In this document: one piece after another, positions 31,836 through 43,835 of the stretch
How the letters are laid out: every line of letters starts with the position of its first letter
How positions within the stretch are numbered: position 1 is the first letter of the stretch
Source of the DNA: Neurospora tetraspora
Lineage: Eukaryota; Ascomycota; Sordariomycetes; Sordariales; Sordariaceae
Assembly (NCBI RefSeq): GCF_033439725.1
Contig: NW_026944386.1
Location: 2,170,001-2,234,000 of the forward strand
Direction: 5' to 3'
DNA length: 64,000 bases
Made by a program: the position numbers and the translations under genes
The notes under the pieces: generated by a model
What the model was told of the DNA's origin: nothing
The model's input: only the letters and a program-made list of their open reading frames with translations
Databases searched by the model: none

Positions 31836-33403
31836 GAGGGCAGGCGGAGGTCAAGGGATGGATGGAGGATAGCAGGCGAAAGAAGGCACATTCAGCTTCT
31901 TCAGTATCATGAACACAACCCGCGTACCGAACCGAACCGATCTCATTGAGCGACCGATATAAAATGCTGGAAACAAAAAGCAATAAACCCTACTGGTCGT
32001 CATATGGGAGAGGGAGGGCGCGTCACGGTGTCACCGACTGTTTTCTCCTTGAATACGGCCGGTTGTCTCCTCGCAGAGATGGCGTTCGAAAAATGGGAGG
32101 AGAATTTGCCTCATGAATCCACCAGCACTACCACCATCATCACTTACCTACAGCACACAAACAGCCTAACAAAGTACATGGGCTCCAGAGCCAGCCGGGA
32201 GGGATGGAACACAAGCAGCGCTCCTCACTTGGAGAGGAGGGGAGGAGCTCCTTCATCATAGCACACATGCCAATTGGTACAGGACGGGGATGGGGCGTTT
32301 GGGGAGACAATGTTTCTGCTATTTGCTTACCAGGAAATTTGGACAACATATAAAACCTCTCCTCCAGGGCGGGATGAATGAGGAGGCAGAGGCAGCCAGC
32401 CCATGGTGTGGAAGGAATACTACTGAACAGATATGGATATAAAGATGAGAAGAACGAAGTAAACGTAATATTAGAATTAGGAATATGGGGGTGGAACGAA
32501 GGGGGGCAAATGAACGGCGGTCATGTTTGGACGATTACTGCTGCGTACTACCTACTGTATGGAAGGATGAAGAAAACGGCGATTTGATGTGGTTGTTGAA
32601 CAAGACTTTTACTACCTGCTACGAGGAGAGCCATCAAGGTGCTACGTCAGAAGGCCATTGTTGGTGTGGTGTGGTGGTGTCCCTTTTATGCATGTGATTG
32701 TGTGATTTGATCGATATCTCGACTTCCATGTCTTCGGATCACGGCAAGGGAACGGGGCGGTGGGGAAAAGAGAAGTACCTCGATGTCTCGAGCCTTGGCC
32801 TCTCGGTCTCTCTTTCTCTACCCCAACCCTCTTCCTCGCTTCCAGTTTCCTTCCGACGGGAGCTTCCACTCGGTAACAAAACATTTGTCTGGATGGCTGT
32901 TTGGACTGATAGTAGTGATGCCGGCTTCCCCGGAAGTTCTGCTACAAAACCTGGAACCGAACGGGGCCCGCGGACGGAGCGGTAGTGAGTAAGTGAGCGG
33001 GGAAAACATCACCAAGACGACGCTGTTCGCTGTTTGAATGGTTGCAATCGCCACGCTGGGCTGCCACGCGCCCACGCCGAGCTCTCTCGCTCCCTCGGTT
33101 GACTGCGGTTGACTTGACGGGACCCCCGCAAGCTGCTAAACGAACTGCCAGGCTCTTAATGCAAGCACTAAGCACTTCACACGCGTCCACTGAATGGAGG
33201 GCAACTTGAGCCACTTCATGAATAAGTGATCTCATAAGGTACCCCGGGTTCCCACTTCTTTCTCTCTTTCAGAACCTCTCTGGTTCTCGGATTACCTCGG
33301 GTCATTACATCACAACAACAACGAACAACATTCATAACCCTTTTCCTGTCTGTCAAAGTCAACAACCTCTTGCTTGAGGTAATCAAGACATTGAACAGCA
33401 AAG
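31836..33403. other. intergenic, no gene seen
   Basis: Between two genes on the same strand. It holds the 3' end of the mannosyltransferase and the promoter of the S1P lyase; an ACGCGT hexamer occurs at 33181-33186, about 220 bases before the lyase ATG. Frames are short and unremarkable. Confidence 0.6.
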
Positions 33404-35367
33404 ATGCCGGGCACTTCGCGCATGCCTGTCAGCCTCCGGCAGAGCATTGACAGCGTCAAGAGGTCGAGGCCGAGGAATCCGATGCAGGTGGTGAACCTCA
33501 ATGTCGACTTGTGAGTCTTGGATTCCTCTCTACCATCTTTAAATAACAGTCCGTTGTTTCCTCATGCAGCGAAGGCGGTTCGGTTTGTAACATCAGCCAG
33601 CCCTTCCAACCGCAATCGCAAATTGCATGTGGATGTCTTACCTCGGTCGCATAGTCATCGACTTACACGAAGCCAACCACCCCATCAGATACATAACATC
33701 TCTGACCACCCGACTAACAACATCAATGTAACCACAGAATCCGCAACATCGTCTTCTTCCTCTTCCTGCTCCGTTGGACCCGCCGCGCCTTGTGGAAGCT
33801 CAAAGGCCGCGGTCTCTTCGGCACCCTCTTCGAGCTCTTCACTGACGCCCGCCGCATCCTCTACGGTTACTTCCTCCGCCTGCCCGGCGTGCGCACCAAA
33901 GTGCGCGCCCAGATCGACGATGCCCTCACCAAGATGCAAGCCAAGATGATTCCCGCGGGCCAGACCCGGTACCTCTCTCTCCCCAAGGAAGGTTGGACCG
34001 AGGGGGCCATCCGCAAGGAGCTCGAAGCGCTCGCGACCATGGACCACACGCGGTGGGAAGACGGCTTCGTCTCGGGTGCCGTCTACAGCGGTGAGGACGA
34101 ACTTCTGAAACTACAAACAGTAGCCTACGGCAAGTTCACCGTCGCCAACCCGATCCACCCGGACGTCTTCCCGGGAGTACGCAAGATGGAAGCCGAAGTA
34201 GTCGCCATGGTTCTCTCCCTCTTCAATGCGCCCCCGGGAGCCGCCGGCGTCTCCACCTCGGGCGGCACCGAGTCCATCCTCATGGCCATCCTCAGCGCCC
34301 GCCAAAAGGCCTACCACGAGCGCGGCGTTACCGAGCCGGAGATGATCATCCCCGAAACCGCCCACACAGCCTTCCGCAAAGCAGCCGAATACTTCAAGAT
34401 CAAACTCCACCTCGTCTCCTGCCCTGCTCCCTCCTACCAAGTCGACACCAAGCGTGTGGCCCGGCTGATCAACCGCAACACTATCATGCTAGTCGGTTCG
34501 GCCCCCAACTTCCCGCACGGCATCATCGACGACATTTCGGCTCTCTCCAAGCTCGCCCTCCGCAAAAAGATCCCCCTGCACGTCGATTGCTGCCTAGGCT
34601 CCTTCCTCGTTCCCTTCCTCGACAAAGCCGGCTTCGACTCGCAACCGTTCGACTTCCGCCTCAAGGGCGTCACTTCGATCTCCTGCGACACGCACAAATA
34701 CGGCTTTGCCCCCAAAGGCAACAGCACAGTCCTCTACCGCAACGCCGAGTTGAGGGCATATCAATACTTCGTCGACCCTTCCTGGTCCGGAGGCGTTTAC
34801 GCCTCCCCGGGAATCGCCGGCTCGCGCCCCGGTGCTCTCATCGCCGCCTGCTGGGCCTCGCTCATGTCCGTGGGCGAAGAAGGCTATCTCAAGTCGTGCA
34901 CGCAAATCGTGGGCGCAACCAAGAAACTCGCCGAACATATCCGCTCCGGTCACCCTACCTTGCAGCAGGAACTCGAAATCCTCGGTAACCCCTTAGTCTC
35001 CGTCCTGGCTTTCCAAGCCAGGGGGGATTTGAATATTTATGACATCGCCGACGGCATGTCCGCGCGCGGGTGGCACCTCAACGCGCTGCAGAACCCTCCC
35101 GCTATCCATGTAGCGGTGACGGCGCCGGTGGCGAAGAATTGGGAGCGGTTAGCGACCGATTTGGAGAGCGTGGTGGAGGAGGAACGCGAAAAAGAGAGGG
35201 TGAGGCAGGTGGAGGCGTTGAAGATGGGTACCTCGAAAGGAAAGACGGGGAAGCAAAAGGCGGCGGGAGACACGGCGGCGTTGTATGGTGTTGCGGGGAG
35301 TTTGCCGAATAAGAGCGTGGTGGTGGATTTGGCGAGGGGGTTTTTGGATTTGTTGTATAAGGCTTAG
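33404..35367 (+). CDS. dpl1: sphingosine-1-phosphate lyase (Dpl1)
   Basis: Exons 33404-33510 and 33738-35367 give 578 residues. Exon 1 encodes a short lumenal N-terminus; the intron splits the codon before IRNIVFFLFLLRW, a single membrane span at about 37-49. The catalytic part is a PLP-dependent group II decarboxylase fold: STSGGTESILMAI binds the phosphate, HVDCCLGSF supplies the ring-stacking and aspartate contacts, and SCDTHKYGFAPKG carries the Schiff-base lysine (about K356; human K353). The enzyme resides in the ER and splits phosphorylated sphingoid bases into ethanolamine phosphate and a fatty aldehyde, the only exit from sphingolipid metabolism. The C-terminus has a Lys/Glu-rich insertion (about 525-545). 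Alternative acceptors inside the 227-base intron break the frame, so this model is preferred. Confidence 0.96.
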
Positions 35368-36816
35368 TTAGGACTAAGCTGAATGAATTAGTGGTAATCA
35401 AGTAAAAATTGGGTTTGTTGTTGTTCGAGCAAGCGTTGCGTTATGTTGTGTTTGTTGAAGAGAGATACCTAAGTAGGAAGGAAGGAAGGAAACTGGATCA
35501 AAAAGGGAACCTGGAAGGGTAATTGTACAATTATTTCGAGATCAAGAAGCGTCGACGGCATAACACGGTACGATTCTGTGTATAGGAGAGGAGAAAGAGT
35601 AGGAGAGGAGAGGAGTATGGCATTTTCTCTTGCGTTGTCCTGAAACCATCCATACTTACTATACCTAGAGCCACAACAGAAAGTAGTTGCTACAACAGAA
35701 TATCTATTTTGCATGATATACCCATTGATATACAGTAGGATCTATTTTCATGACTCTTCTACCCACTCGTGTGTAGTCCAACCACTTACATACAGACATA
35801 CTTCCTACTACTATAACATGATGAACAGATACAATGCCTTTGTGCCATACGTATGTATACTCGAATATTTCTGTTATAGACAAGACGCAAGTTGTGATGA
35901 AAGTCAGACAACACCCAGGCGCAGTTGTGGTAGGGGAGAACGAAGCAAGGGAATGTGTGTAAAAGGATATTTGTTGTCATTCATCTCTTCTCTCTCCTCC
36001 GTGTGTGACGACCCCCTTTTTGCCTTTCTCCGCTGCGTATGTAGGGTGGTCGTCCATCGTAACATTCCCACTTGTCAACCCACTCACTCACTCTCCATCG
36101 TAGTACCCCTCATCCACCTCCTCTTTCCTTTCCATGGACCATGACAATCCCTTCCCTTTCGGCGCGCGCCTAGTTGATTGACATGTGACCGTATGGCTAA
36201 GTTCTTCCCATTCTTCCCCTCCCCCTCACCCATTTCCGTGAAAACCGCCCGCCCGCCCCGATGTCAATATAGCGCCAATTCCCATGCTTTGCGTATTTGT
36301 CGTTATATGTTGCGCGCGTATATGTTGCTATCTTTTTCTTGTGAACCGGTTCGTGGGTGTGTTTGCGTGTGTGTGTTCGTTTCGTAAGCTTTCGTACATT
36401 ATTTGTCTATTCGGTGGGCAAAGATAAGTTTCCGTCTCAACCGCTTCGAGTAACCGAAAAGCCGAACCAGCCGAACGACAGAGTTGACAAAACGAGAAAA
36501 AAAGAGAACCCCGCCGTCCTTCCCACCTGCAGCAAAAAACAAAGCATTAACACAAAAAGCCCTTTCGATCTTTTTTTGTCTCTCTCTAAAGAGCACTGTC
36601 TTTGGTTCTTACTCCGGTTCCCGAGGAGAAGGCCGACGAAGGCACGGGCTGCTGAGATGGAGGAGGGTGGACTGTGGCTTCGGTGTCGCCAACCTGCTTG
36701 CGCTCCGAGACCTCGAGGTCCTTAAGCCGTTTTTTCATGTATCTCAGTGACGATGGCAGCGTCAATCCTTGGGATGCGGTTCCTGGGCTTCCGCTACCCC
36801 TCATGACTGCTGGTTG
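35368..36816. other. convergent 3' spacer, nothing notable
   Basis: Pyrimidine-rich AT-leaning DNA between the S1P lyase and pyruvate dehydrogenase kinase stop codons. A GAAG-type repeat lies at 35476-35490, a purine-rich GAGGA stretch at about 35585-35615 and a GTGTGT stretch at about 36355-36377. No gene was seen. Confidence 0.65.
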
Positions 36817-38311
36817 CTATTGCAGAGGTTCTGACGAACTTGACAACCTGTTGAGGTGCAGGTAGACATCGGTTCCGTATCTGTTCCAAAAGGTTAGAAT
36901 GCATCACGCCTCAAAACCGCAACCCAGAGAACTCACCCTTCCATGCTGATCAACTTAAGGTCGCCACCAAAGTATCTCGCATACAAGCGCGAAATGGGAA
37001 GTCCGTAGCCGAAACCGGCCATGGGGGCCTTGAAGTCGCTCTTGTCGAAGTCGGGGTCCAGGTTCGGTGTGCGATCGACGGTGGTGTACATGTAGGTCCA
37101 GACAAGCGGGATAGCGCTACGGGGGATACCGCCTCCCTCATCCGAGATCTTGATGGTGATGTCTTCCTTGCCCTCAGCAACAATGACCTTGGTGACGGGG
37201 AATTCCTGCTTGTCCTGGCCGTGGGTCTCGACGACGGCGCGCAGCGAGTTCTTGAGCGTCTCGAAGAGCATGTGCGACAGATGCCCTGGCACATACATGA
37301 AGTTGAGGTTAGGGTTGCAGACCAGCTGGATCTTGGGAGCCTCAAAGAGACCGTAATGATCCTCGCAGACGAATCGGGCGTTCTCGATGGCCTCCTGGGC
37401 GAGGTCCTTGACATAGGTTTTGGTGCAGATAATACCGACATATGAGGGATCGCGATAGTGGTTCTGGTCCGTCAGGGCGATGTGCTGCCCGATGAGCATT
37501 CTTATTCCTATGCGCGACATGTAAAAACGGTCGAGGAAAGACTGGATGTTGTGGTCGATCTGCATGCGTTGCCTTTTGCGCTTATATTCAAGGATGCCCT
37601 GGGCCATGGTGGTGACGACACTGTCGTGCCGCCTCTTGATCTTATGCAGAGTCTGCGCAAATTTCTGGTTGTAAAGGTGTAGGTCGGGAGGCCAGTCCCC
37701 TGTGTCATCGACCATAGCGAAGTATCTCCTTGAAGCCGAGAACTTTTTGTGGTTAAGTCCACTTGCGTAGTTTCCTCCGTTGTGTGAGGTGTATTGACCT
37801 TCCTCTATGCTTGGGTTTGGTGTCGCCTCTGGTAGATAGGCGTGTTTTCCGCTTCTCGTCGGCCTCATCAACCGCTCCCTGACATCTCTCGGTAGGTGTG
37901 GCCGTGGCAGTTGTGTGATTTCCTAGAGTTGTCCGGTTAGATATTCACACATGGTGGGAAGTGAAATGAGTGTGCGCACCTCGAACGACTGGGCGTACCA
38001 GGCCTGGACCTTCTTGACCGAAGGCATCTCGTTAAGGCCATCTGGAAGGTTGTCGAGTTCCTGAACTCTGTGGGCGAGACGGATGGGGAGCTCTTCAGCA
38101 AGGAACTGGGAGGCGCGGAATAGGGTTCCTGGAAGTATGACGGTACAGGTTATTAGCAAGGCGCTTTCTGGACCAAGTGTCTTTTTCTCCCCTTACCAGT
38201 CGAAGGCTTCTCGCCGAACTGGACCATCTGGCGCAAGCTGACGCCGGTAGCAGGAAAGCTTGCATAGTGCCGGATGGTGTCCATGAGCTTCTCGCTCATC
38301 TTCCACGACAT
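36817..38311 (-). CDS. mitochondrial pyruvate dehydrogenase kinase (PDK/BCKDK family)
   Basis: Exons 38311-38197, 38128-37980, 37922-36937 and 36880-36817 give 437 residues. An all-helical regulatory domain begins HYASFPATGVSLRQMVQFG and includes FLAEELPIRLAHRVQELD. The GHKL ATPase domain has the N-box LKNSLRA (N313), G1 DEGGGIP (349-353) and G2 GFGYGLPISRLYARYFGG (from 391). The conserved RHDSVVTTMAQG sits at about 186. These kinases phosphorylate the E1-alpha subunit of pyruvate or branched-chain keto-acid dehydrogenase and turn it off. The N-terminus is not a strong presequence, and the first Met may not be the true import start. Relative to yeast Pkp1 and Pkp2 I cannot name the ortholog. 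Exon 3 includes a Gly/Asn/Ser-rich insertion (residues 120-150) seen in fungal members. Confidence 0.92.
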
Positions 38312-41043
38312 CCTGGCTGGTGGTTATGGGCTTTCGCCGCTATCGCTGTCGCCAATTGATGTCGTAGAGAGCAGTGGAGTGCTGAAGTGCAGGTCGGCTG
38401 CCGTGCACCATGCAGAAGGGAAACTGGGCTTCGAAGCGTTGCTTGTCGTGCCGGATGAGTCGGACCGCAATTGGGTATTCTCGGTCAGGGCGTTCTTGGG
38501 CAATGAGGGTTGGCTAGATGCTAGAAAGAAGAGTGACTAATGGTTCGTTGTCGGAGGAAGATGGACTTTTGCTGCGGGAACTGCACGGTGCCTGGTGCGG
38601 GTTGACGGCTTGATGGGTACGGCTACGGCTATCTCGAGGTACCGGACAAGACCACGTCGGAAGTTGTGGGCGCGAGGTATCGGCAGCTAGGGTTCTGGTA
38701 AGCTGGGCTCCCTGTGGCACAACCGAGGCAAGCGGATTCCGGCGACAATGACGCAAGTGGATTTTGTTAGTGGTGGTAGTGGTGGTGATATGGGAAACGA
38801 TATCCTGTTGGCGTTGGCGTCTTTAGGGGTTGTCGCCAATTCACAAACAGCTCCCTTGGGAGAAGAAAGGGAGAGAAATATGACAAGAAGAATCCAAGAA
38901 AAACCTTCAAGAAAGGGAAAAGCAAAAGCGCAGGAAAATGTTTTAGGTAGGTTGGCACTCGGGTTATAGGGAATGGAGACAGTCGGAAAGAGAGTCATTC
39001 AGTTGTTCATGTGCCTCAGCTTCTTAGTCACCGCACTACAAAAAGGGCTCCATGGAGCCGGGGGACGGGAAACACGGTCAACGGTCGACACCAGGGCAAT
39101 TGGCGGGGTCCCCAGGCATTGGATGTCAGACACAATAACAGTGTCTGTTACTGCAAGCTACCGCAATGTACTTGCACAGTGACCGTGTCCTAACGACCAA
39201 CAATCGCGATGCATCTCATCCTTGCACCAGCTCCCGTCCCTCCTGTCCACAGAAATGGAAGCACAAGGCTCGCCTGTCTTTGGCTTTTTGCTCCAAAGCT
39301 CAACTCCCTCTCGCCCGGCGGCGGTCACTTTTGCGATGCCAGTATCGTACGGCACCCTCGAGTCAAGGTTCCATTGCGTTTGTGCTCTCTCCCCTGTTCC
39401 TGATATCCGGCGATTCTATTGGATAGGTTTCTTAACTTCTACCCATACCGAAAAGGCGGAGAATATCGGATATAGCAACCTCAAAACAGACATCTTCAAC
39501 ACCAACCTCTGCCGATGAACCCAAAGGGGAGTCGTCAATCATGAGCCATCTGGGCCTCGCTCTGAGTTTGATGAGCCTCCTGGGGTTCAGTTTGGGTTGC
39601 GCTGCGGCGGAAGCCGGCTCGAGGCTGAGTGTAGCTTACCCCACACTCAAGCATGCCCAAGGCAAACACGGGGACCCCTCAGTTCCGCAGACAGAAAGCA
39701 CAGTGAGGAGTTGATGTGACATGGGAGAGATATGGAGGAACTTGGGGTGACTTTCAGTTCCCGACAGTCAGCCGCCGAGACGCGGACACTTTGGTGTTGC
39801 GAAATCAGATCTCCTTGGTAAAGTTGTCAAGAGCTTTGGATTGGCTTTGAGCGAGACTACGGTCTTGGGTTCTTGGTCTCCAGATCCATTATGGTACTAG
39901 TTGAGACCAGGGAAAGGGAGAAGCCGAGAGATGAGTTGAACATGTGATTGAGGGTTCAAAGACATCTCAAATACCGTCTCAAAATACCTATGGAAAGTCG
40001 AAAGATACAGTCCACTCCCATTATGGCATTCATAGGTCACTGCTGTTATCACGAACAGGAGCTTTGACAAACAGATACCTCTTCAACCTCCACTTGACGT
40101 CATGCTCAACTGCGTGCTCGGAGTTTCAGACGAACTATTAAACAGTAAACAAGCCAACGATATCAAAGCGTAGCTTTCCTTCCACGTGGGAGCTTGCAAT
40201 GGTGTTTCACCTCTCTTGTGAAGTTCTTTGTCCGTGAAGACTCAAAAGACAATCATGGCGGGGCATCTCGGACGGCTAAAGTGACAGCCGATTCGTCCGC
40301 TCTTTCGCTTCTTTCTCTTTTGTTTCTCTTGCTTTGTCCATGACTCGCCGGGCTCACCTGGCCCGGAGTCCCGGGGGCTTTCCACTCACCTTGTGGGGCT
40401 CACCGTCCGGAGACTGGAGATCGGCTGTCCGGGGAACAGGGAGCTCGGACCACCCTGCGACTGCCCGTGCCCGTCGTCCAGTGCCCGTACAGAAAATGTT
40501 TCACTCTGTGGCTCAAGTGCGACTGTTACAAGCAAGGGAACCTCGCCCATGACAACCTCAACTGATAACACTGAAATAACAACAACATACAAAGTCCCTC
40601 TTTTTTGTCTGGTGACCTTTGACTCTCTGTTGAATAAGCTTTCCTGCATAATCCAAAAAAACAAAGAAATCGCCCACAACGTGGAATTTCTTGTGTACCT
40701 CTTCTACCGATAGCTGGCACCCAACGGCACAGCGACACGACGGTGGAATCGCTCCACTACGTTGACGGAGCAGAGGCGCCTGAGCCTGTAAAACTGCCAA
40801 GACATCTTCTCGAACTGTTTTGGGCTTCAAGTCCAGCAACGATATCAAACCGAATATTCCAACCTGTAAAAGGAAGCCAAGCAGGACGTTGGGTTCGGCA
40901 TGTCGAAATGATACAAAACCATCGCCGATACCTTCACTGCTCAATGGATTGTTGACATTTGATACGCCCCTTTATTCGATAAACATACCACCTCATTGGT
41001 GGCATTGGCATATCGCATCCCATGAGGACCTTCAATCATCACG
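38312..41043. other. 2.7 kb divergent intergenic region, no gene seen
   Basis: This spacer lies between the divergent kinase and coiled-coil protein genes. It contains many stops on all frames; the longest open stretches (up to about 128 codons near 40560-40940) overlap each other and have no recognisable features. It may hold long 5' UTRs or a noncoding transcript, but nothing in the sequence shows this. Confidence 0.55.
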
Positions 41044-43357
41044 ATGCCCGATGATGATGACCAAGACCACCGACGGTCTGCGGCACCAGCCCATGCGGAC
41101 CCGGACTCAGACCTAGACTCGGACCTAGATTCGATACCACCGCAACCCAGATCCCCATCCCACCCCCCGTTGCCAAGTCTTACAACAACAACTACAGGTA
41201 GTCCGGTACGTTCCATTACGCAGACCTCTCCCAAAGGACTACATCCATCTTATCCACGTCCCCAGACACCACCCAACAACCATCAGAGCCGACGAAACCG
41301 CTATGGTCTCCAGCACGGCAGCCGCTCACCCTCACCATCACCCCGTCACCTACCGCCACCAGCAGCTTCGACGCTCTATCATCTCGTCGGAGGGCTAGGC
41401 CTAGGACCCTCCTCACCACTCTCTCCCTTCCGCCGCCAATTCTCCGCCCCTCTCCAGGCCGTCCGCTCATCGTCTCGAGCCCCCAGCTTTGCCAGCATCA
41501 CCGGCTCTCGCCCCGGTTCCTCTTACGCTTCCGGCTCCGGCACTTTCTTCACTCACGTCAACGACAGCCGTGGTACGGTTCACCACCTCGCTATCAAGGA
41601 CGACGACAACGACAACGACAATGAGAACAACCTCTCTTTTCACGCCGACGACGAACTAAGCGATGACGACCAGCAGAACCAGCACCCGCGGGTGCGGGTG
41701 GACACCGACACAGCAGCAGCTAACAAGGCAGGAGACGACAACCTCACGCAAGATAGCAAAGATGTGCTTGTGGAACGGTTGACGGATTTGATTCACCATT
41801 TGCAGGAGGCCAAGGAACCGACGGTTACGAATCATAGTGTCCTCAGTGATGCCAGCATCAGTGAGTTGCACGCCAAGGTCGATGAGATGGAGGCCGTTCT
41901 CACCGGGAAGGGAACGGGGACTGGAGTTGGGGGTATGGCTAGTGGTGGTGGTGATGGTGTTGGTGCTGCGGGAGTTACTGGTGGTTTGAGGATGGTGAAA
42001 CGGCCTGTTGGGCCTTCGGCGAGGGCATCGAGGCGTGAACAGGCTCCTTCTTCTCAAAGACAAGAGGAAAGTGGAGGTGAAAGCGAGAGCAATGGAGAGG
42101 AAAATGAGGAGGAGGAGGAGGAGGAACAGCCTCACTCGCCTCTAAAGGACATGCTCGCCTTTGCGTCGTCAGCGGCCGCTGCTGCTGCCCCGAGCTGGTT
42201 AGCTAAGAGCTTTTCGGGATCGGAACCGTCACCGCCTGAGTCACGGGCGCAGTCACCTTCGCCGTCATCCAAAGTGCACTTAAAGCTGGCGGAGGCTGCT
42301 GAGATTAAACCTTCTGGTGGCGCTGGTATGGCAGCAGTGTTGTCTGTTTCTGCAGTGGAAGTGGAAGTGGAGGCGAAGAAGCGACGAGATGTTGTTGAGA
42401 CAGAGCGCATCGCGGCCGAGGCTGAGAAGCTAGCTGCTCAGTTGGAGGCAGTGCTGAAGAGCTTGGAGACGAGAAGAGAGGAGTCAAATGCAAGTCCATC
42501 TCATCACACTCAAAAACCCCTATTCATGTATGTATAAATGCTAACAACAAACGCCAACAACAGCACGTCCACGCCCTCCTGGTAGAAAGAGCAGAAGCCG
42601 CCGCCTCTCGCATCCTCGAACTAGAGAAGGAAGTCATCGATTTGTAAGTCCCTCGTCCCTCATTCCTCATCCCTCATCCCCTTTCGACCATCCATCCATT
42701 ATCCCCTTAGGTACCTACAGAACTGACTGACAACCTGCAAACAGAGAAGACGAAATCTCCTGCCAAGAATCCGAACTCAAACACCTCCGTCTCGAACTCC
42801 GCGCCATCGAGACCCTAGTCAACGAATTTCTCCCTCCGGTCGAGGCCGCAGACCCGGAGTTGGTCCGGAGCATCGAGAACTGGAAGGCTGATTGGAAGAG
42901 ATTGAGAGAACAGATGTTGTCTAAGAGCCGCCGCAAGAGTAGGAGCAAGATGGATGGGTTGAGAGGGGAGCAGCAGCAGGAGGAGAGTCCTGAGGGGCAC
43001 CAGGGACACGAGGAGGGGAGACCGAGAAATGAAAAGGAGAGGAAATACGAGCATGAGCATGGGTATGAGCATGAGCACCATAAGGAGAAGGAGGTCAATG
43101 CTCATGAGACGCATGAGACGCACGAATTGTCAGTTGTCATGGAGGTTACGGAGGAGTCGCTGAGAAATGGACAGCAACAACGGCAACGGCAACAACAACA
43201 ACAACGACGACTCCATCAGGGGCATCATCACCAGCAGCCTCACAACGGTGGTGTTGGTGGTGACGGACAGGAAGAGGACGCTATGGCAGGAAGTGCTGCT
43301 CTAGCTTCGGCTATCGCTCCCGCTCATGCAGTACGGGTATCAAGGACTGGAGCTTAG
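41044..43357 (+). CDS. coiled-coil protein of unknown function with a GC-AG intron
   Basis: Not recognised. Exons 41044-42489, 42564-42643 and 42745-43357 give 712 residues. The first two-thirds are disordered: Asp-rich start, Pro/Ser/Arg-rich segments, DNDNDN run and an E8-type acidic run. From about residue 450 it becomes strongly helical: a long charged coiled coil (ETERIAAEAEKLAAQLEAVL through HVHALLVERAEAAASRILELEKEVIDLEDEISC to KHLRLELRAIETLV), then NEFLPPVEAADPELVRSIENW, which looks like the best conserved part. The tail is His/Gln/Glu-rich. Intron 1 begins GCAAGT; the phase across it is perfect, whereas the only nearby GT donor would give a 38-base intron. A scaffold or cytoskeletal role is possible, but this is inference from coiled-coil form alone. 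Confidence 0.8.
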
Positions 43358-43835
43358 GTACTCTCATCCTCGACATCCTCGTCGTACTCAGCGGTCGTCC
43401 AGCGGCAGCGACAGCGGCAACGGCATCGACCTCCTCGACATCCTTAGTGCTTAGACTATTTCTCCTGGTTGAATGGCTGAACAGTGAACTGGCTGGCTGG
43501 CTGGCTGGCTGGCCCAAGACAGAGAAACTTCTTGCGCTGAGCGCAACTTAGTGGCTATGTCTGAAAACCAAAATGGGGGTTGGGGGGTTGGGGGTTTAAC
43601 AGTTGATACCCAGTGGGTTTTTTTCAAAAGAAAAAAAAGGGGGGAATGGATAGATGGATGGATAAGGGGGGAAATAGCATAGCATGGTTGGAGTAGAATG
43701 GCATAACATCAATGGCATAGAAACAGGTCAGCATAGCATAACACGAGTGGAATGGGAGGTTAGGTTAAGTTCATGAATTGTTTGGCGATTGGTTAGTTGT
43801 AAGAAGAATAAATGACCTCTATCAAGTCTACCTAG
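43358..43835. other. convergent 3' spacer with simple repeats
   Basis: The spacer contains a (GGCT)n run near 43489-43512, G-rich runs (43570-43600) and ATAGCATAGCAT-like degenerate repeats (43670-43745). No gene seen. Confidence 0.7.

Noticed and set aside
33568-33737. Extra small exon within the S1P lyase intron
   Set aside because: Both internal acceptors (near 33569 and 33655) lead to stops or the wrong frame, whereas direct joining to 33738 keeps the phase and forms the membrane span.
39177-39190. 14-base CAGTGACCGTGTCC shared with 59038-59051
   Set aside because: Too short, with no flanking similarity, to distinguish from chance in 64 kb with mild composition bias.
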